From NCBI GenBank assembly GCA_050291365.1, contig JBNKJS010000012.1:62001-126000 (forward strand): a stretch of DNA of 64,000 nucleotides, read 5' to 3'. Positions 57,162 through 64,000 of this stretch are shown one piece after another; position 1 is the first letter of the stretch, and each line of letters opens with the position of its first letter. This stretch comes from JAAGZL01 sp050291365. GTDB lineage: Bacteria > Pseudomonadota > Gammaproteobacteria > Chromatiales > Chromatiaceae. The position numbers and the translations under genes were made by a program. The notes under the pieces were generated by a model. It saw only the letters and a list, made by a program, of their open reading frames with translations. It was not told the origin of the DNA and searched no databases.

Positions 57162-57724
57162 CGTTCCTCTCCTTCATTGAGACCAGAATTGGTCTAAACA
57201 AAGTTTGGTCGATGATCACTAAAAGGTTGGTCTTGAGAGGCTACCGCGAAGCGGTTTAGTTCAACATTCTAAGTAGATGGAAAATCGCAACCTATCCCGC
57301 ATTTTTGTATGGATAGGTGGCAAATCGCAATCATAATCAGCGATTTCTGTTGGATAGATTGCAAATTGCAGTTTTTCTATACAGGCGATTTTCATGATAT
57401 TACAGCTAGGGAGGATTATTTACTGTCTGGCCCTCCTGCTGCCTTATTCTCATTTTTTCCGTATGGTCATAAAGTTAACATATTATTTTAAACATCTGCC
57501 AGATGTTTTTCTGTCTTACGTTAACGGCGAAATAATGCGATTCGCAACCTATCCCCAACTTTTGATGGTATTGGATAGAGTCTGTGGCTTTAATATTAAG
57601 TTAATAACAACCAGGAGAGGTTTGCCATTTACTGTTTCTTATCTGCCCCTTGAGCCTGAAGCTACTTGAAGCCCTATATCGACTTACCCCGTCAATAAGA
57701 GAGACTAGGGCCTGTTAACAGGCG
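57162..57724. other. 563-base region with repeated hairpins
   Basis: No convincing gene. GACCAGAATTGGTC hairpins lie at 57180-57196. A CGCAACCTATCC unit recurs with the GGATAG arm at 57287-57319 and again at about 57541-57581; a related GGATAGATTGCAAATTGCAG sits at 57352-57371. It is AT-rich and probably holds element ends and the promoter of the recombinase. Confidence 0.4.
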
Positions 57725-58342
57725 TTAGTTATAAAAATCCCCCAGGCGTACCAAATCCTCTGGTCTATCCACATCCCACAAGGTTTTAAGCTCAACCCAG
57801 TTAAAACCCAATTGCGATAAACGCCATGCGGTTTGGCGGAAGACCTCTTTTCCGCCCCAACTGATGTTGTCAAAGATTTGTTTATCAAACCGGCTTAGTC
57901 CGATCAAAATGTATCCGCCATCTTCGGCCGGGCCAACGATCGCATCTGCGCCATCCTGCAAGGCCTGGAATGCTTGTTTGAGATAGGCGTTGTCCAGAGG
58001 AGGGCAGTCGGTGCCGATGAGTACGGCACTGCCTTGTTTAGTTATAGAGCGCTGCATGGCGTCCGCCATACGTTCGCCCAGGCCTTCACCTTGTTGGCTA
58101 TATAGTCGGAGTGAATATCTGGATTGGACTTCTTGGAAGTAGGGGTGATGGGTGTCTGGCCAACAGTAGAGTTCTAGCTGCGCAATCTGATTGTCATTTG
58201 CTATGCGCAGTTTCTGTTCCAGCATCTCCTGGTGCAGCCTGGCCGCACCTTTCGTGCCTAGTGCAGGTATGAGCCTCTTGTTAACTTGTCCGGGGATTGG
58301 CGCCTTGGCAAAGATGATAAGTTTGTCTTTTGGGAATAGCAT
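57725..58342 (-). CDS. TIGR04282-type glycosyltransferase partner of ArsS
   Basis: 205 residues from the ATG at 58342, one base after the upstream gene's TAA, with KLIIFAKAPIPGQVNKRL at the N-terminus. DCPPLD and AEDGGYILIGL mark a nucleotidyl/glycosyltransferase A fold; members are called rSAM/selenodomain-associated transferase 1. It probably works on a product of the radical SAM enzyme. Start at 58399 is possible but would overlap the neighbour by 56 bases. Confidence 0.85.
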   Translation of the reverse strand: MLFPKDKLIIFAKAPIPGQVNKRLIPALGTKGAARLHQEMLEQKLRIANDNQIAQLELYCWPDTHHPYFQEVQSRYSLRLYSQQGEGLGERMADAMQRSITKQGSAVLIGTDCPPLDNAYLKQAFQALQDGADAIVGPAEDGGYILIGLSRFDKQIFDNISWGGKEVFRQTAWRLSQLGFNWVELKTLWDVDRPEDLVRLGDFYN

Positions 58343-58343
58343 G

Positions 58344-59030
58344 TTAACTGTGATATCTGTTAGCAAGGTATTTAGGTGAGACCCCAAAATAATAGGCAAG
58401 GCGCAACCACCACATCAACAGGATAGTTTTAACAATGCCATGCTGTTCCCATCTCCTGCTGGAGGTGATCAATCTCTGTTTGATACAGACTGCTGGTTTA
58501 ATTCTCTTGAGCTTTGTGCTCATAGCGATATCTTCCATCAGTGGGATCTCTGCGAAGCCGCCAATCTGATCGAATGCATAGCGCAGCATAAAGATACCCT
58601 GATCGCCGGTAGCTGTCCCGGTGATGCAGGAGCGCAGGTTCATCATCAATTCAATCAGGCGAAACATGGGGTGAGATCCGGAAAGGCGGATGTCGAATCT
58701 GCCCCATACCTTAGTCCTATGTGTAAAACAGTCGATAATTATTGTGTCTACTGCAGTGGGGACGATAGTGTCGGCGTGCAGAAACCAGAGGATATCTCCT
58801 GTGGCCTTGTCAGCGCCACGGTTCATCTGGATGGCTCGGCCGGCGGGAGATGTAACCACCTGGTCTACCAGGGGTTGGGCAATAGCGATAGTACGGTCAT
58901 AACTGCCGCCATCACAAAGTATGATCTCATGTCCTTCGCTGCGAAGTGGTTGTAGTTGTGACAGGGTATACCCTATACAGCTCTCTTCGTTGAGGGTTGG
59001 GATAATGACGGATATTTTATAACCATTCAT
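58344..59030 (-). CDS. TIGR04283-type glycosyltransferase partner of ArsS
   Basis: 228 residues. A GT-A family 2 fold: SVIIPTLNEE at 8-17, DGGSYDRT near 40 and LHADT near 80, the rSAM/selenodomain-associated transferase 2 family tied to arsenosugar synthesis. 18 bases downstream of ArsS. Confidence 0.87.
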   Translation of the reverse strand: MNGYKISVIIPTLNEESCIGYTLSQLQPLRSEGHEIILCDGGSYDRTIAIAQPLVDQVVTSPAGRAIQMNRGADKATGDILWFLHADTIVPTAVDTIIIDCFTHRTKVWGRFDIRLSGSHPMFRLIELMMNLRSCITGTATGDQGIFMLRYAFDQIGGFAEIPLMEDIAMSTKLKRIKPAVCIKQRLITSSRRWEQHGIVKTILLMWWLRLAYYFGVSPKYLANRYHS

Positions 59031-59048
59031 GGCCTTGTCCGTATGGCC

Positions 59049-60011
59049 TCAAGTTAGTGCGCCACCACAACTGCTGCCGCTGCCGGCGGTGCAACCGTAG
59101 CAGTGGTCGGCCACAACGATTTGGTTGCTCTCGACGTCATGCTGCAACAGCTCCTTGAGGTGGGCGCGATGATTTCCATTGAGTTTGAGCGGCAGGTCAA
59201 GCATCTGATTGAAGTCACAATCATAGAGATAGCCCTCCCAATTAACACTTAACAGGCTTTTGCACATTACATTGTCTAAATTCTCATCCTTATGGGATGA
59301 CTTGAGTAGATCTATGTACTCTTTAAGCTGACCGTTTGAAACCAGGGCGCTGCCAAAACGTTTGATCGGCATATTAGTTATAGTAAATAGATTGTTGAAT
59401 ACAATCCCATATCGTTGCAACAGTTCTTTTTTATAATCGGCCATTAGGCACTCTTGTGGTGGCGGTAAAGCTGGTCCGGCTGGGTTGTACACTAGGTTTA
59501 ATTCCAGTCCGCTCTGCTCCACTCCGTAGCCTATGGAGTTTAGCCTCTTTAAGGCCGCAATGCTTGATTGATAAACCCCGTTGCCACGCTGTGCGTCTAC
59601 ATTCGCTTGCAGATAGCAGGGCATAGATGCCACGATCTCGACCCCATGTTCAGCCATAAAATCGGCCAGATCCTCATAGCCTGGTTCATTCAGTATGGTC
59701 AGGTTGCAGCGGTCGATCACCTTAACCCCTAATGCGCGAGCTTCCTGCACCAGGAATCTAAAATCGGGATGCATCTCGGGGGCGCCACCAGTTAAATCCA
59801 GGGTTTTTAAATTCTTGTTTGCGAGGACTTGTAATAGGAGTTTGATGTTATCCTGCGACATCATCTCTTTGCGGTTGGGTCCGGCATTTACATGGCAATG
59901 CAGACATCTCTGGTTGCACCTGTAACCAAGGTTGACCTGAATGGTTTCCAGTTTGTTGCGATGGATTACAGGGAAGCTACTGTTCAGCAGAAGTGGTAGG
60001 GTGTCATGCAT
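59049..60011 (-). CDS. arsS: Radical SAM protein ArsS (arsenosugar biosynthesis type), Cys form
   Basis: 320 residues. The cluster CxxxCxxC lies at Cys32, Cys36, Cys39 (GYRCNQRCLHC), with a TGGAPEMHP segment near 80 and a C-terminal CYGC at 304-307 and SSCGG with Cys315. Some family members have selenocysteine at this last position; here the codon is TGT. Members attach a deoxyadenosyl group to dimethylarsenic in arsenosugar synthesis. No arsM methyltransferase is adjacent, so the role here is less certain than the family. Confidence 0.85.
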   Translation of the reverse strand: MHDTLPLLLNSSFPVIHRNKLETIQVNLGYRCNQRCLHCHVNAGPNRKEMMSQDNIKLLLQVLANKNLKTLDLTGGAPEMHPDFRFLVQEARALGVKVIDRCNLTILNEPGYEDLADFMAEHGVEIVASMPCYLQANVDAQRGNGVYQSSIAALKRLNSIGYGVEQSGLELNLVYNPAGPALPPPQECLMADYKKELLQRYGIVFNNLFTITNMPIKRFGSALVSNGQLKEYIDLLKSSHKDENLDNVMCKSLLSVNWEGYLYDCDFNQMLDLPLKLNGNHRAHLKELLQHDVESNQIVVADHCYGCTAGSGSSCGGALT

Positions 60012-60058
60012 TATTTACTGCCTGTGCTGCTTAATCAGTTTGATATAAGTTGGTCTTG

Positions 60059-60481
60059 CTACATCCTCTTTGGAATTTCGGTCATTATCTTGTCAATCAT
60101 TTCATCCAGATTACGATCCAGGATCTCAGTTAATTGGCTCCTGATTATCTGTTCCAGTTCTGGTGTTATGCTGGCTGCGGCCTTGGAGGCAACATCTTTT
60201 GTTATATCGTCCAACTCCTTTTTAACCTTCGATATGAGTTGGTTCCTTAACGCCTTAGCCAGGATCTCATTGTTAGGGACCGTGAGCGCACGCTTGAGTG
60301 TTTCGGAAGATGATTTACCCTGAACCTCTGGTTCCGGGTTCTGGGTTTTCTTGGGGGCGACTATCTCTTCGAGAATAGGTATGCCCATGTCGTCTAGGGT
60401 TATGTTGTTACCGCCAGTTTTGGTTGCTGCTGTATTGCCTTCCTGATCTGGCTTTGGGGTTTCGAGATGGTCATTGGTCAT
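60059..60481 (-). CDS. Conserved hypothetical protein downstream of holC
   Basis: 140 residues. A disordered acidic, Gly/Asn-rich first half and a helical second half (about 65-138) with two coiled-coil-like stretches. No Cys. It starts four bases after the holC stop, so it is co-transcribed. Unknown function, perhaps linked to polymerase or envelope roles of its neighbours. Confidence 0.7.
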   Translation of the reverse strand: MTNDHLETPKPDQEGNTAATKTGGNNITLDDMGIPILEEIVAPKKTQNPEPEVQGKSSSETLKRALTVPNNEILAKALRNQLISKVKKELDDITKDVASKAAASITPELEQIIRSQLTEILDRNLDEMIDKIMTEIPKRM

Positions 60482-60484
60482 GGT

Positions 60485-60910
60485 CTATATCTCGTGAGTT
60501 GAAAGTTGATAGCCACGATCACGATAGAAACTATAGCGGCTGCGTCCTGATTTTTTAATTTCAGCATCATGATCGATGAATTCAGCAACGCGGTGAAATC
60601 TGCTGAAAAACTGCGGTACGTCTGTAGCAAGGTTTACCAGAACATCATGTTCATCACCAACCTCTCCTGTATGACCAATCAATATTGGGTTAAGTTCTGG
60701 ATCGGCGTCTACTAACATGCTGTGGGGTATAAAGCTATCCTGGCGGAATGTCCAGAGTAGTCTGTCTACATGCCTTGATTCCGCATCAGAATTGGTATGC
60801 AGATACACTCTGTGTCCTTTCTGCCAGGCCTTTCCGGCCAGGCGACAGGCCATAGTGAAGCGGTCTCCCGTCGACTGTTCGCCCAATATGTAAAAATCTA
60901 CCTGAGTCAC
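60485..60910 (-). CDS. holC: DNA polymerase III chi subunit
   Basis: 141 residues starting MTQVDFYILGE, with KGHRVYLHTNS and LLWTFRQDSFIPH, both standard in HolC. Chi links the clamp loader to single-strand DNA-binding protein. Seven bases after pepA, the pepA-holC order seen in gammaproteobacteria; valS, which usually follows, is missing here. Confidence 0.94.
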   Translation of the reverse strand: MTQVDFYILGEQSTGDRFTMACRLAGKAWQKGHRVYLHTNSDAESRHVDRLLWTFRQDSFIPHSMLVDADPELNPILIGHTGEVGDEHDVLVNLATDVPQFFSRFHRVAEFIDHDAEIKKSGRSRYSFYRDRGYQLSTHEI

Positions 60911-60917
60911 GGTGCAG

Positions 60918-62414
60918 TCACCCGTCCATACGGCAGCGTTTCAGCAGAAACTGGGTGAGTAGCGGAACTGGGCGTCCGGTAGCGGATTTGGTGGAGCCTT
61001 GATCCCAGGCGCTGCCAGCGACATCCAGGTGTGCCCATTTGAAATTCTGGGTGAAGCGGGATAGAAAGCAGGCCGCAGTTATGGTGCCGGCCCATCTGCC
61101 GCCGACGTTGGCGATATCAGCTGTCTTGCTGTCTATCATCTCTTGATACTCGTCCCAGAGGGGGAGCTGCCAAGCGCGGTCGCCGCTGGCACTGCCTGCA
61201 TTCAGTAACTCTTGTGCCAGGTCGTCATTATTAGCTAGTAGTCCAGATGCGTGTTTCCCCAGCGCAACCACACATGCGCCGGTCAGGGTGGCTATGTCTA
61301 TCACCGCGGCCGGTTTGTAGCGTTCGGCATAGGTGAGGGCGTCGCAGAGTATCAATCTACCCTCTGCATCTGTGTTTATGATCTCAATGGTCTTGCCAGA
61401 CATGCTGGTGACGATGTCACCCGGCTTGTTGGCAGCACCGTCAGGCAGGTTCTCAGAGGTGGGTACCAGCCCGATCAGATTGATTGGCAGCTTCAACTCA
61501 ATACAGGCGGACATCACACCGAGTACAGTGGCGCCACCGCACATATCATATTTCATCTCTTCCATCCCGGCTGATGGCTTCAGGGATATGCCTCCTGCGT
61601 CGAAGGTGAGGCCCTTGCCTACCAGGACAACCGGTTTGGTCTTGGGCTTGCCGCCCTGATACTCCATAACAATAAGCTTGGCTGGCTGTCTGCTGCCCTT
61701 TGAAACCGACAGTAGTGAGCCCATCTTCAGCTTCTTCATCTGGGCCTCTTCCAGTATCTCTACCTTTAGCTTGCGCGACTTGCGGTTCAACACTTTAGCC
61801 TGGTTTGCCAGATAGGTGGGGGTGCAGATATTTCCTGGCAGGTTGCCCATGTCCTTGGTCATGTTGACTGCTGCGGCTATGGCCTTGCCATGCTCCACTC
61901 CCTGTTCCGCCCTCTTTTTTTCTCTTCCGTCACTCAGCATGAGGGTGAGCTTTTTCAGTGAATGCTTGTTCTCACTGTCACTCTTGCACTGGTTGAAGCT
62001 ATACATTGCCTCTTCGGAGTCAATGACCGTATCCCGAATAATTGAATAGATGGAGCCATCTTTGGGCGACAGCAGCGGTAGACAGAGCGCGGCCTCAGTA
62101 GCACCGCCACTCTTTAGAGTGGAAACAGCCTTGTTGACCGCCTTGCGGTAGGCGGTCACGGTGAAATCCTTCTCTTTGCCGCAACCGATAAGCAGTATCC
62201 GTTTGCATGGGAGTCCATGTGGGTTATAGAGCATCAGGCTCTGTCCCGTCTTACCATCCATATCGCCGCTTTTTAGTATCTGTCTCAGTTGGCCTTCAGT
62301 TGCCTTATCCACCATATCTGATGATTCTGGTAATTTGCGCTTTTCGAAGACTCCGAGAATCAGGCAGGCGGTACGCTGACTGGATGGATCGCCGGTTTTT
62401 AGTTGAAATTCCAC
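60918..62414 (-). CDS. pepA: Leucyl aminopeptidase
   Basis: 498 residues. The C-terminal M17 domain has the metal motif NTDAEGRL near residue 350 and VGKGLTFDAGGISLKP near 270. A cytosolic aminopeptidase; in E. coli PepA also binds DNA at carAB and ColE1 cer. Divergent from lptF with a 252-base gap, as in E. coli. Confidence 0.96.
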   Translation of the reverse strand: MEFQLKTGDPSSQRTACLILGVFEKRKLPESSDMVDKATEGQLRQILKSGDMDGKTGQSLMLYNPHGLPCKRILLIGCGKEKDFTVTAYRKAVNKAVSTLKSGGATEAALCLPLLSPKDGSIYSIIRDTVIDSEEAMYSFNQCKSDSENKHSLKKLTLMLSDGREKKRAEQGVEHGKAIAAAVNMTKDMGNLPGNICTPTYLANQAKVLNRKSRKLKVEILEEAQMKKLKMGSLLSVSKGSRQPAKLIVMEYQGGKPKTKPVVLVGKGLTFDAGGISLKPSAGMEEMKYDMCGGATVLGVMSACIELKLPINLIGLVPTSENLPDGAANKPGDIVTSMSGKTIEIINTDAEGRLILCDALTYAERYKPAAVIDIATLTGACVVALGKHASGLLANNDDLAQELLNAGSASGDRAWQLPLWDEYQEMIDSKTADIANVGGRWAGTITAACFLSRFTQNFKWAHLDVAGSAWDQGSTKSATGRPVPLLTQFLLKRCRMDG

Positions 62415-62666
62415 TTTAACTCCCTGGTATTGCTACTGGTTTTTGGACATTTGATGAACTATGAAGAGTATCAAGCTGTCCAACTTGTGTTCGATGCCAG
62501 ATGAACAAAAATTGGCTCTTCAGTTAATTGATCAGAGTCTCTTGTTCTAAAATATCCCATTTTTCGTTAGGATAGGCATATACTGACTAGTCTACAAAAA
62601 ACGACAGTATTTACCACTGCAATCATAAAAACAGCAAGAGAACGATAACGGGCCCCAAATCACAAT

Positions 62667-63773
62667 ATGATTTCGATTATTGATCGTTATATTTTGCGGG
62701 AGGTCACTAAGTCCTTTCTCGCTATTCTCTCAGTGCTGCTCCTGATATTTACCAGCAATAGCTTCATCAAGATATTGCAGAAGGCTGTATCTGGCACCAT
62801 AAGCAATGATGTATTGTTTCAACTGGTGGCGCTGAAATCAGTAGTTATTATGGGTACAGTTATACCACCGGCGTTCTTTTTTGCGGTCCTCTACGCCATT
62901 GGACGCATGTATAGAGATAGCGAAATGACGGCCCTGGCCAGCTGTGGATTTGGTTTTAGAAGGATCTATCGTGCAGTTGCCTATGCCGCGACACCTATTT
63001 CCATCATTGTCGCCCTGCTTACTATTCAGTTAATGCCTTGGTCAGAAAACACCGCTTCCCAGATCTACGAGCGCCAGGAGGACGAGGCGCAGATGGGAAA
63101 TGCCACCGCCGGTCGCTTTAATGAGTTTAAACAGGGCGATGTGCTGTTTTTTGCCGAAGAGATGTCTAGTGACAAGACCAAGATTCACAACATTTTTGTG
63201 CAGAATAGACAGCATGGTGAACTGGGACTGATGACGGCGGCTAAGGGGTATCAATATGTTGAGAAGGAGACCGGCGACCGTTTCATTGTACTTCAGAATG
63301 CCCATCGCTATGTAGGAAACCCTGGAGAGAGTGAGCTTTCTGTAGGAGAGATGGAAGAGGTTGGTTTTAGGGTTGAAACGAAAGGGAAAAAAGCTGTGGT
63401 GTTGGAACGGGAGGCTCTTAGCACCTACTCTCTTCTTAGCTCTAAAGACTTAGGTCATAAGTCGGAACTTCAATACCGTTTTCTTCTGCCGCTATCGGTA
63501 TTTGTATTTTCCATAGCTGGGGTAATTCTCAGTAGATCCATGCCGCGTGAAGGCACGGCTGGGCGCATAGTTCTTTCCATACTGTTTTATACAATATTTC
63601 TTAATCTGCAGGCGATATCAAGCAGTTGGATGAGGGGTGGCGTAACCCCAGTGTGGCTTGGAAGATGGTGGGTATACATTGTTGTTCTGGTGTTGATTTG
63701 GGTGTTGTATCTCATCAGAACGCGGCAATTTGAACAGGCCACAAGATGGTTGTACCGGAAGGTTAGCCGATGA
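62667..63773 (+). CDS. lptF: LPS export permease LptF
   Basis: 368 residues. Six membrane segments, three at each end, flank a periplasmic beta-jellyroll-like domain (about 130-260). The N-terminus MISIIDRYILREVTKSF is the LptF/LptG signature. With LptG and LptB2 it drives lipopolysaccharide transport to the outer membrane. Its TGA overlaps the lptG ATG (ATGA). Confidence 0.95.
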   Translation: MISIIDRYILREVTKSFLAILSVLLLIFTSNSFIKILQKAVSGTISNDVLFQLVALKSVVIMGTVIPPAFFFAVLYAIGRMYRDSEMTALASCGFGFRRIYRAVAYAATPISIIVALLTIQLMPWSENTASQIYERQEDEAQMGNATAGRFNEFKQGDVLFFAEEMSSDKTKIHNIFVQNRQHGELGLMTAAKGYQYVEKETGDRFIVLQNAHRYVGNPGESELSVGEMEEVGFRVETKGKKAVVLEREALSTYSLLSSKDLGHKSELQYRFLLPLSVFVFSIAGVILSRSMPREGTAGRIVLSILFYTIFLNLQAISSSWMRGGVTPVWLGRWWVYIVVLVLIWVLYLIRTRQFEQATRWLYRKVSR

Positions 63774-64000
63774 AACTGCTGCAAAGACATATTGGAAAGA
63801 CGGTAATCGTCAATATCTTCATCGCACTGGTTGTTCTATTGGGCTTGGTGTTGATGGGCACATTTATGGGCGAATTGAGTGATGTTGGTGAAGGGACCTA
63901 TAAGACATCAGATGCGTTCATCTATGTGATGATGGTAATGCCGCGCAGGATCTACGAGATATTTCCCATAGCGGTACTGCTAGGAAGTCTGATTGGTCTC
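63770..64000 (+). CDS. lptG: LPS export permease LptG, cut by window edge
   Basis: The first 77 residues are visible: MKLLQRHIGKTVIVNIFIAL, then two membrane segments with the conserved MPRRIYEIFPIAVLLGSL of LptG. Overlaps lptF by four bases. The rest lies beyond the window. Confidence 0.93.
   Translation, partial: MKLLQRHIGKTVIVNIFIALVVLLGLVLMGTFMGELSDVGEGTYKTSDAFIYVMMVMPRRIYEIFPIAVLLGSLIGL

Larger units (their letters stand above)
54843..57180 (-). mobile_element. IS91-type element with its own tyrosine recombinase
   Basis: A transposase of the HUH/IS91 type (55163-56311) is preceded by, and overlaps by eight bases, a tyrosine recombinase gene (56304-57161) of the kind found in some IS91 elements. 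Ends are approximate. The 320 bases left of the transposase stop hold no gene; they include an AGATAAATG hairpin at 54849-54882 and a second GCTAAC core at 55108-55113. IS91-family elements lack classical inverted repeats, so I cannot place borders exactly. Confidence 0.7.

Noticed and set aside
57394..57669. 91-codon open frame beside the IS91-type element
   Set aside because: No start signal or domain, and it covers a repeated hairpin unit.

Overview
The window is a chromosomal segment of a gammaproteobacterium. The evidence is housekeeping gene order: rpsT divergent from murJ, then ribF-ileS-lspA; rplU-rpmA-obgE-proB divergent from ispB; pepA-holC divergent from lptF-lptG. It also has a Pseudomonas-like two-ATP-cone NrdA and a UUG-initiated rpsT. 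A PEP-CTERM-like protein, an ArsS-type radical SAM cluster and many c-di-GMP/type IV pilus-type signalling genes would suit an environmental, possibly sulfur-oxidising (Chromatiales-like) lineage, but that placement is inference.

Layout. 1-4.0 kb: a DASS/SLC13 permease (cut by the window edge), a small secreted protein and a SulP anion permease. 4.1-14.9 kb: core operons (lspA, ileS, ribF, murJ, rpsT, proB, obgE, rpmA, rplU, ispB). 15.0-18.7 kb: tRNA-Pro(CGG), followed by two unusual envelope genes (an NlpC-like secreted protein and a giant L,D-transpeptidase with five internal ~98-residue repeats), then a degenerate copy of the tRNA 3' end, so this may be an old tRNA-borne island. 18.8-24.7 kb: a PBP7-like endopeptidase, an AsmA protein, and a TetR-controlled HlyD/ABC-2 exporter operon. 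24.9-31.4 kb: a 1246-residue PilZ-DUF1631-GGDEF-EAL protein, convergent with an HDOD plus PilB/GspE-like ATPase pair. 31.6-33.5 kb: amtB with a sigma-54 promoter and two NtrC-type sites. 33.5-38.7 kb: rhodanese, PEP-CTERM-like protein, diguanylate cyclase, oleate hydratase. 38.7-46.5 kb: the B12-independent enzymes NrdAB (under a cobalamin riboswitch and an NrdR box) and MetE with MetR. 48.6-54.8 kb: an integron gene-cassette array on the minus strand with 11 recognisable attC sites and no integron integrase. 54.8-57.7 kb: an IS91-type element with its own tyrosine recombinase, at the promoter-proximal end of the array. 57.7-60.0 kb: an ArsS-type radical SAM gene with two partner glycosyltransferases. 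60.0-64.0 kb: a hypothetical gene, holC, pepA, lptF and the start of lptG.

How parts work together. When cobalamin is plentiful the riboswitch should shut off the class Ia ribonucleotide reductase, leaving work to B12-dependent isozymes encoded elsewhere; MetE next door is the matching B12-independent methionine synthase. AmtB expression should follow nitrogen limitation. The cassette array is the main accessory region. It carries mostly short membrane, zinc-ribbon, lipoprotein and HNH genes of unknown role, plus a 30-codon hydrophobic ORF read against the array and preceded by three tight hairpins. With no IntI in view it is a CALIN-type array (cluster of attC sites lacking an integrase), possibly because the IS91-type element displaced the integrase end.
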